A stretch of DNA of 64,000 nt. Origin: Winkia neuii subsp. neuii DSM 8576 (GTDB lineage Bacteria > Actinomycetota > Actinomycetes > Actinomycetales > Actinomycetaceae). The translations under genes were made by a program, and so were the position numbers. This document shows positions 59,358 to 64,000 of this stretch, in pieces. The first letter of the stretch is position 1, and each line of letters starts with the position of its first letter. Below the pieces are notes generated by a model, which did no database searches, had not been told where the DNA came from, and was given only the letters and a program-made list of their open reading frames with translations. Location: NCBI RefSeq assembly GCF_000420405.1, contig NZ_ATUW01000006.1, positions 100,824-164,823 of the forward strand, written 5' to 3'.

Positions 59358-61082
59358 CTAGAACAGGTTCGGCAGCTGCCTAATGTTGGTCTTAGCCATA
59401 TCGATAAGCTCTGCGCCGCGACCCGAAAGAACAGTGCGCATGGCGTAGAGGCTAAATCCCTTCATCTGATCAAGGTCGATAGACGGCGGAATAGTAAGCT
59501 CCTGCCGATCTGTTACTACGTCAAGGATGGCCGGGCCCTTGTGGGCCAAGAATTCCTTCACTGTCTTCTCCAGATCCTTAGCCTTTTCGACACGGTATCC
59601 CTTAATGTCGCAGGCCTCGGCGATATTCGCAAAATTCGGATCGGACAGGTCGGTAGCGTAGTTCACGAAACCAGCCGACTTCATTTCCAGCTCTACGAAG
59701 TTCAGTGAGGAATTGTTGAAGACGACGATCTTAACTGGTAGTCCATCTTGCTTCAGCGTGAGCAGATCACCCATCAGCATCGAAAGACCGCCGTCGCCAG
59801 ACATGGAAATAACCTGGCGATCCGGGTAGGCAGCCTGCGCCCCCATCCCCATGGGAAGTCCATTTGCCATAGAGCCATGGTTGAACGAGCCGATAATGCG
59901 GCGCTTGCCGTTCACGTCAATGTAGCGGGCAGCCCAGATGACCGGGGAGCCTACATCCGGGACAAAGACGGCATCGTCGTCTGCGTAGCGATTCAGAAGC
60001 TCTGCGAGGTATTGAGGGTGAATCTTGCCGCGGGAAGGCTTAGCTAGGGACATCAAATCCTTAGTTGCTTCCTTGTAATCCTTTTGCATCTTCTTCAAGT
60101 GCTTGGAGGACCGGCCAATCTTGATGAGCTTTTCTAGTTCGGGAGCGGTGTCTTTTACCGTGCCCACGAGCGGTACATCCACTTTGGTGCGACGGCCGAT
60201 ATGATCTCCGGCAATGTCTACCTGAATAACCTTAGCGTTCTTGGGATAGAACTGCCTGTAGGGAAGGTCGGCGCCGAGCATTAGCAGAGTGTCGCACTCG
60301 GTCATGGCGTTGTAGCCGGAAGTAAACCCCAACAACCCGGTCATGCCCACGTCATAGGGATTGTCATAGGCAACCCATTCTTTACCGCGCATGGTGTGCA
60401 CCATTGGAGCCTGCAAGGCCTCCGCCAAAGACACCAACTCGTCGTGTGCGCCCTCGCAACCGGCCCCGGCCAAAATCGAAACCTTCTTGGAGTGATTCAG
60501 GATTTCGGCAGCCTTCTCGAGGCTTTCCTCAGCGGGAATGGCGCGGGTGGGGGAGTGGTACACAGCTTCGGGGCCGCCCTTTACCTCAGCCTGCAAAATA
60601 TTGCCGGGAATGACCAGCACGGCGACACCTTTTTTGTCGAGGGCGGCGCGCATTGCAACCCGCAGGATACGCGGCATTTGTGCTGGATTAGAAACCAATT
60701 CGCAGTACACAGAGCATTCCTGGAACAGGTTCTCGGGATGGGTTTCCTGGAAGTACTGGCCGCCAATTTCGTCGTGTGGAATGTGAGCGGCGATAGCCAG
60801 GACGGGTTGGCGGGACCGGTTAGCGTCAAATAAACCGTTAATTAGGTGAAGGTTTCCCGGACCGCAAGAGCCAACTGTTACTGCGAGCTTGCCAGTGACG
60901 GCAGCTTCAGCACCGGCGGCGAAAGCGCCGGCCTCCTCGTGGCGAACCGGAACCCAACCAATTCCGTCGGTAAGACGGATAGCATCGGTAAGCGCGTTCA
61001 AAGAATCCCCTGCTACGCCCCATACCTTTGAAACACCGCTAGCTTTTAAGCTGGCGACAATATTTTCTGCGACAGACGCCAT
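59358..61082 (-). CDS. poxB: Pyruvate oxidase / pyruvate:quinone oxidoreductase, thiamine-diphosphate dependent
   Basis: The 574-residue enzyme resembles E. coli PoxB in length and sequence: N-terminal Pyr domain with VWGVAGDSLNALTDAIR and the ThDP Glu in RHEEAGAFAAG, central FAD-binding domain, and C-terminal PP domain with GDGGLSMLMGDLLTL and FNNSSLNFVELE (the GDG-NN Mg site). It decarboxylates pyruvate to acetate, passing electrons through FAD to the quinone pool. A C-terminal membrane-binding helix is plausible. ATG 61082 follows GAGG; a TTG directly before it is rejected. Monocistronic and convergent with the importer operon. Confidence 0.9.
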   Translation of the reverse strand: MASVAENIVASLKASGVSKVWGVAGDSLNALTDAIRLTDGIGWVPVRHEEAGAFAAGAEAAVTGKLAVTVGSCGPGNLHLINGLFDANRSRQPVLAIAAHIPHDEIGGQYFQETHPENLFQECSVYCELVSNPAQMPRILRVAMRAALDKKGVAVLVIPGNILQAEVKGGPEAVYHSPTRAIPAEESLEKAAEILNHSKKVSILAGAGCEGAHDELVSLAEALQAPMVHTMRGKEWVAYDNPYDVGMTGLLGFTSGYNAMTECDTLLMLGADLPYRQFYPKNAKVIQVDIAGDHIGRRTKVDVPLVGTVKDTAPELEKLIKIGRSSKHLKKMQKDYKEATKDLMSLAKPSRGKIHPQYLAELLNRYADDDAVFVPDVGSPVIWAARYIDVNGKRRIIGSFNHGSMANGLPMGMGAQAAYPDRQVISMSGDGGLSMLMGDLLTLKQDGLPVKIVVFNNSSLNFVELEMKSAGFVNYATDLSDPNFANIAEACDIKGYRVEKAKDLEKTVKEFLAHKGPAILDVVTDRQELTIPPSIDLDQMKGFSLYAMRTVLSGRGAELIDMAKTNIRQLPNLF

Positions 61083-61159
61083 CAATACCTCATTCCGAAA
61101 AACTTTATCTGCGGTTAAAGTCTAAACGTCTCCGCGTCTATTTCGTAGCTCTGGTGGCC

Positions 61160-62158
61160 TTAATCATCTTTTCGTTTCTGCCTGCGAAGATGAGGCTTTT
61201 TGGGCAAATGTAGGCGACTTTTCTTTTTAGGCATCAGCGCATTTTCGTCTGCTAGCAGTTCGGTAACATTTTGTTTGGTCGAGGCCTCGGGATCGCGCGC
61301 AGCATTTTGTTGTGAACCAGCCCCCGCAATGACTACTACGACTACGCCTAGAGCCTGTAGCCAGTTGGGAATTTGGCCGAGTATTATTACGCCGATAATT
61401 ATGCTCACCGCAGGTTCAAGGGAGGTGAGGGTACCGAAGGCCGTCGGATTCATCCGCCGCAGGGCCATCATTTCGACTGCAAAGGGGATCACCGGGTGTA
61501 AAAGTGCGATACCGAAGGCAAAAGCGACCATCTGCAGATCGAAGTGGCTGATGATCGCCCGTGCGCCAACTGCCCCTGCAACTAACGAGGCGATGGGTAC
61601 CGTAATCGTCAGTGCACTTAGGCCAGTAAAACGGTCACCTATTTTCTGGGTTAGCAAAATGTAGGTACCCCAGCACACCCCGGCGCAGGCTGCCATTAGG
61701 ACGCCTGTTAGGTTGAAAGCGCTGGACCAGGGTTGAGTCATGGCTATAACGCCCGCGAATGCCAAAAATAGCCATCCCACAGGTTTCAGTGAGCGAGAGC
61801 GCATCGCCGCCACCGTAAGCGGTCCCAAATATTCGATTGCCACGGCTGTTCCCAGATTTATATAGGGCAAGGCCAAGATGAATAGTGTGGTCATCGAGCC
61901 GGTGGCCAGGCCGAGGCCTATTAGGGGGAGGACGTCTTTCTTGCGTATTGCTCGTAGTGGAGGCCTAGCTATGATCCAAAAAATAATTGTGCCAGCCACA
62001 AGGCGCATCCAGGCAACCCCGCCTGCGCTGTAGCGGTCGATCAAACCGACAGATAGGGCGGAACCAATTTGTACCGAAACCATGCCAGTTACTGCCATGG
62101 ACCACGCGGGAGGGGTTATTTGTGGTTTTGTGGTCACCGATTTACTCCATTCGACCAT
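61160..62158 (-). CDS. EamA-family (RhtA-like) membrane transporter
   Basis: The 332-residue protein has ten transmembrane helices in two EamA repeats, with the family stretch NLGTAVAIEYLGPL and LEPAVSIIIGVIILGQ, as in the threonine/homoserine exporter RhtA and cognate metabolite exporters. A basic 45-residue tail (MPKKKSRLHLPKKPHLRRQ) extends into the cytoplasm and is unusual for the family. ATG 62158 or GTG 62137 (with GGAG seven bases upstream) could be the start. Substrate unknown. Confidence 0.85.
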   Translation of the reverse strand: MVEWSKSVTTKPQITPPAWSMAVTGMVSVQIGSALSVGLIDRYSAGGVAWMRLVAGTIIFWIIARPPLRAIRKKDVLPLIGLGLATGSMTTLFILALPYINLGTAVAIEYLGPLTVAAMRSRSLKPVGWLFLAFAGVIAMTQPWSSAFNLTGVLMAACAGVCWGTYILLTQKIGDRFTGLSALTITVPIASLVAGAVGARAIISHFDLQMVAFAFGIALLHPVIPFAVEMMALRRMNPTAFGTLTSLEPAVSIIIGVIILGQIPNWLQALGVVVVVIAGAGSQQNAARDPEASTKQNVTELLADENALMPKKKSRLHLPKKPHLRRQKRKDD

Positions 62159-62359
62159 TTAGATGGGGATCTTTAGTAAACATTTCGCACATTTTTCTTC
62201 GGGATGCAAATACCTGTTTGTGCAGTACAAGGCCGCACTTGGGGGCTTGGGCTAACTGTGCAGTTCTCTATGTGAGATAAATGTAGTAAATACGTTGATT
62301 TTGGAAGAAGTTAAGGAAGTGTTTACGCTGGTGCTCCAAAATACCGGCAGGAGGTTTTT

Positions 62360-63448
62360 ATGCTCGATACCGCACCACTTTTCACCCCGCTTACTTTGGG
62401 GGCCCTAAAACTAAAAAACAGGCTTGTTATGGCTCCCCTTACCCGTTTACGTACGGGTGACGAGGGCGTTCCCGGGCCGCTACTCGCCGACTACTATTCC
62501 CAGCGCGCTTCCCTGGGCATGATTGTCGCGGAGGGGACCTGGCCCACTTTGGAGGGGCGTACCTGGTATGGCCAGCCCGGCATTGCTAATCGGGAACAGA
62601 TTGAGGGGTGGAAGAAGGTAACCGAGGCGGTGCATGAGCGCGGAGGCGTAATCGTTTTGCAACTCATGCACGGCGGGCGGGTTTCCCACCCCGAGATCAC
62701 GGGCACCGGGCGAACTGTATCTGCATCCGATGTGCCGCTAGATGGGCCGGTGCGGGTAAAGTCCGGCAAGGTGGTGCCGCCTGCGCCGCAGGGGCTGTCT
62801 GCAGCCGAGGTGAAATCTGTTATTGACGATTTTGTTCAGGCTGCCAAGAACGCGATCGCTGCCGGGATGGACGGGGTGCAGTTACATGGGGCGAACGGGT
62901 ATCTGATACATCAGTTCTTCGCCCCTACTACTAATAAGCGTTCTGATGCATACGGTGGTTCCCCGAAGAAGAGGGCACGTTTCGCTATCGAGGTCACCCA
63001 GGCTGTTTCCGAGGCGATCGGTGCGGATAGGGTCGGGGTGCGCCTGTCTCCGGAGCATGATGTGCAAGGAGTCATCGAGGCCGATCGCGAAGCTACCATG
63101 GCCACTTACGCGGAATATGCCTTGGCCGTAGAAAAAGAGGGGCTCGCATTTTTGGATGTGATCTACCGCGACCCGAGTTCTGATTTAGTACAAAAAATTC
63201 GGAATGAGTCTGGCTGTGGTCTGGTATTGAACAACGGCTTCGACACGGTCACTACAGTCGAGGAAGCCCTGAAAATTGTTGCCGCCGGTTACGCGGATGC
63301 GGTAGGGGTGGGGCGGGCTGCCCTAGCTAATCCGGATCTAGCGAAGCGCTGGCGCGAGGGGCTGGAACTCAACGAGCCGGTCCAGTCCACTTTCTATGCA
63401 AAAGGTGCTGAGGGATATACGGATTACCCTTTCTACGAACAGAAGTGA
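62360..63448 (+). CDS. Old Yellow Enzyme-family alkene reductase (NemA-like)
   Basis: The 362-residue FMN enzyme is a TIM barrel with LKNRLVMAPLTR near the start, and the substrate-binding and proton-transfer block GVQLHGANGYLIHQFF, whose His and Asn bind the carbonyl or nitro group. FMN phosphate contacts are GLVLNNGFDTVTT and VGVGRAALANPDL. It reduces activated alkenes or nitro compounds with NAD(P)H, commonly for electrophile detoxification. AGGAGG lies five bases before ATG 62360. Monocistronic, followed by a terminator. Confidence 0.92.
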   Translation: MLDTAPLFTPLTLGALKLKNRLVMAPLTRLRTGDEGVPGPLLADYYSQRASLGMIVAEGTWPTLEGRTWYGQPGIANREQIEGWKKVTEAVHERGGVIVLQLMHGGRVSHPEITGTGRTVSASDVPLDGPVRVKSGKVVPPAPQGLSAAEVKSVIDDFVQAAKNAIAAGMDGVQLHGANGYLIHQFFAPTTNKRSDAYGGSPKKRARFAIEVTQAVSEAIGADRVGVRLSPEHDVQGVIEADREATMATYAEYALAVEKEGLAFLDVIYRDPSSDLVQKIRNESGCGLVLNNGFDTVTTVEEALKIVAAGYADAVGVGRAALANPDLAKRWREGLELNEPVQSTFYAKGAEGYTDYPFYEQK

Positions 63449-63466
63449 GCTGCAATTAATCGATTT

Positions 63467-63510
63467 GTTGGCCGCCCCACATTGCAAAATGTGTGGGCGG
63501 CAACGTTTTT
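63467..63510 (+). terminator. Terminator of the alkene reductase gene
   Basis: GTTGGCCGCCCCACATT pairs with AATGTGTGGGCGGCAAC with minor mismatch around GCA, followed by G and five T. Confidence 0.9.
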
Positions 63511-63521
63511 CCATAAAGGCG

Positions 63522-63551
63522 TTGACGAAACTATTTTCCGCGAAATACTTT
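63522..63551 (+). promoter_or_regulatory. rRNA operon promoter P1
   Basis: TTGACG, 18-base spacer, TACTTT. A second candidate further on is TTGCGT (63617-63622), 18 bases, TAAAGT (63641-63646), and an extended -10 TTGGTATAA occurs at 63572-63580. Several tandem promoters before 16S are normal. Confidence 0.55.
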
Positions 63552-63659
63552 TCCGCACTATTGCAAGGCTCTTGGTATAAAGCGGGGATATGTGGGCAGC
63601 GTCACCGCAAAATAGTTTGCGTTTGAGGGGCGCACCTGCCTAAAGTATTTCTCGTTGCG

Positions 63660-63869
63660 CCGGACAGGAGCCGGCGAGACGGGCCCCCAGGTGGCTGGCT
63701 GTTTTGGTTGGTTGTTTGGTGTGGTGGGGTTGTTTTTGTTCTCGATAGTGTGTTTTTGTTTTTTGCTCTTTTTTGCGTGTGGGCTTTGCACTTCTTTTTT
63801 GGTTGTGTGAGTCTGTTTTTTGTTTTTTTGGTTGGGATTGCCCTTTTTTGGGTGTTTTCTGAATGTTTT
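63660..63869 (+). other. T/G-rich rRNA leader with boxA-like site
   Basis: Nearly A-free on the plus strand from about 63690 onwards, with long T and TTTTG runs. TGCTCTTTTTTG at 63764-63775 resembles the boxA antitermination element (TGCTCTTTA) bound by NusB/S10. The leader should include the RNase III stem strand that pairs beyond 16S, which is outside the window. Confidence 0.6.
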
Positions 63870-64000
63870 TGTTTGGAGAGTTTGATCCTGGCTCAGGACG
63901 AACGCTGGCGGCGTGCTTAACACATGCAAGTCGAACGGGATCCATTGGTGCTTGCACTTTTGGTGAGAGTGGCGAACGGGTGAGTAACACGTGAGTAACC
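63870..64000 (+). rRNA. 16S ribosomal RNA (5' end, partial)
   Basis: AGAGTTTGATCCTGGCTCAG, the universal 5' motif (E. coli positions 8-27), starts at 63877, so the mature end is near 63870. It continues with GACGAACGCTGGCGGCGTGC and ends at GTGAGTAACACGTGAGTAACC, the V1 region. The short V1 loop (GGTGCTTGCACTTTTGGTG region) is actinobacterial in style. The gene runs off the right edge. Confidence 0.98.

Noticed and set aside
63558..63990. Lys/Gln/Thr-rich minus-strand frames across the rRNA leader
   Set aside because: They are complements of the T/G-rich leader and run into 16S rRNA; not coding.
1..64000. CRISPR array or intact insertion sequence
   Set aside because: No regularly spaced repeats, cas genes, full transposase gene or IS terminal repeats were seen.

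Overview
The window reads as chromosomal DNA of a host-associated Gram-positive actinobacterium, most likely of the Actinomycetaceae. Genus is not resolved from sequence alone. The grounds are moderately high G+C, many GTG/TTG starts, class-typical genes (moeA-rimJ-sepX synteny, DUF3027 beside a cold-shock gene, a TPM-domain protein beside PspA, a DtxR-type regulator, an LysRS with GTG start), probable leaderless promoters, and sortase-type surface anchors of the LAxTG/LSxTG kind. The window ends 131 bases into a 16S rRNA gene.

Region 1 (1-21.5 kb) is dominated by use of mucin-type sugars. A surface-anchored GH101 endo-alpha-N-acetylgalactosaminidase (17.9-21.5 kb) should release galacto-N-biose from core-1 O-glycans. 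A solute-binding lipoprotein with two permeases (8.4-11.6 kb) should import it, and a GH112 galacto-N-biose/lacto-N-biose phosphorylase (6.0-8.2 kb) should split it into Gal-1-P and HexNAc. The phosphorylase is co-transcribed with a DeoR-type regulator, a sugar-nucleotidyltransferase and a galactokinase-like GHMP kinase. Divergently, a SIS-domain AgaS-like protein, a ROK kinase, a PfkB kinase and a class II aldolase (cut by the window edge) look like a tagatose-6-P branch for the HexNAc half. Between these lie an anchored metallophosphatase, lysS, glpD and a NYN-domain gene.

Region 2 (21.5-34 kb) is housekeeping and stress: PspA, TPM-domain protein, cold-shock protein with DUF3027, a purine permease, an MFS gene broken by a one-base frameshift, a DtxR-family regulator, an NlpC/P60 hydrolase behind a structured leader, a tandem universal stress protein, tRNA-Arg(CCT) and an M20 amidohydrolase. 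Region 3 (32.8-49.3 kb) holds a divergent sucrose transporter/sucrose phosphorylase pair, a soluble histidine kinase with a NarL-type regulator facing an FtsX-type ABC transporter, purT, a very large helicase-like protein that has lost its ATPase motifs, mscL, 5-formyl-THF cyclo-ligase, and moeA-rimJ-sepX.

Region 4 (49.4-52.3 kb), just after tRNA-Ala(CGC), is a visibly A+T-richer island with a probable phage terminase remnant, an intact two-gene cassette (exported 171-aa protein plus 108-aa cytoplasmic partner) and at least two decayed reading frames. Region 5 (52.3-59.3 kb) is a LacI-controlled glycoside locus (acetyltransferase, GH2 glycosidase, LacI, ABC importer) with a clear operator at the promoter. 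The end of the window has pyruvate oxidase, an EamA exporter, an Old Yellow Enzyme homologue and a T/G-rich rRNA leader with 16S rRNA.

The strongest candidates for something undescribed are the exported-protein/partner cassette in the tRNA-linked island, the ATPase-dead SF1 helicase-like protein, and the GHMP kinase plus nucleotidyltransferase pair that replaces the usual bifidobacterial enzymes downstream of the GH112 phosphorylase.
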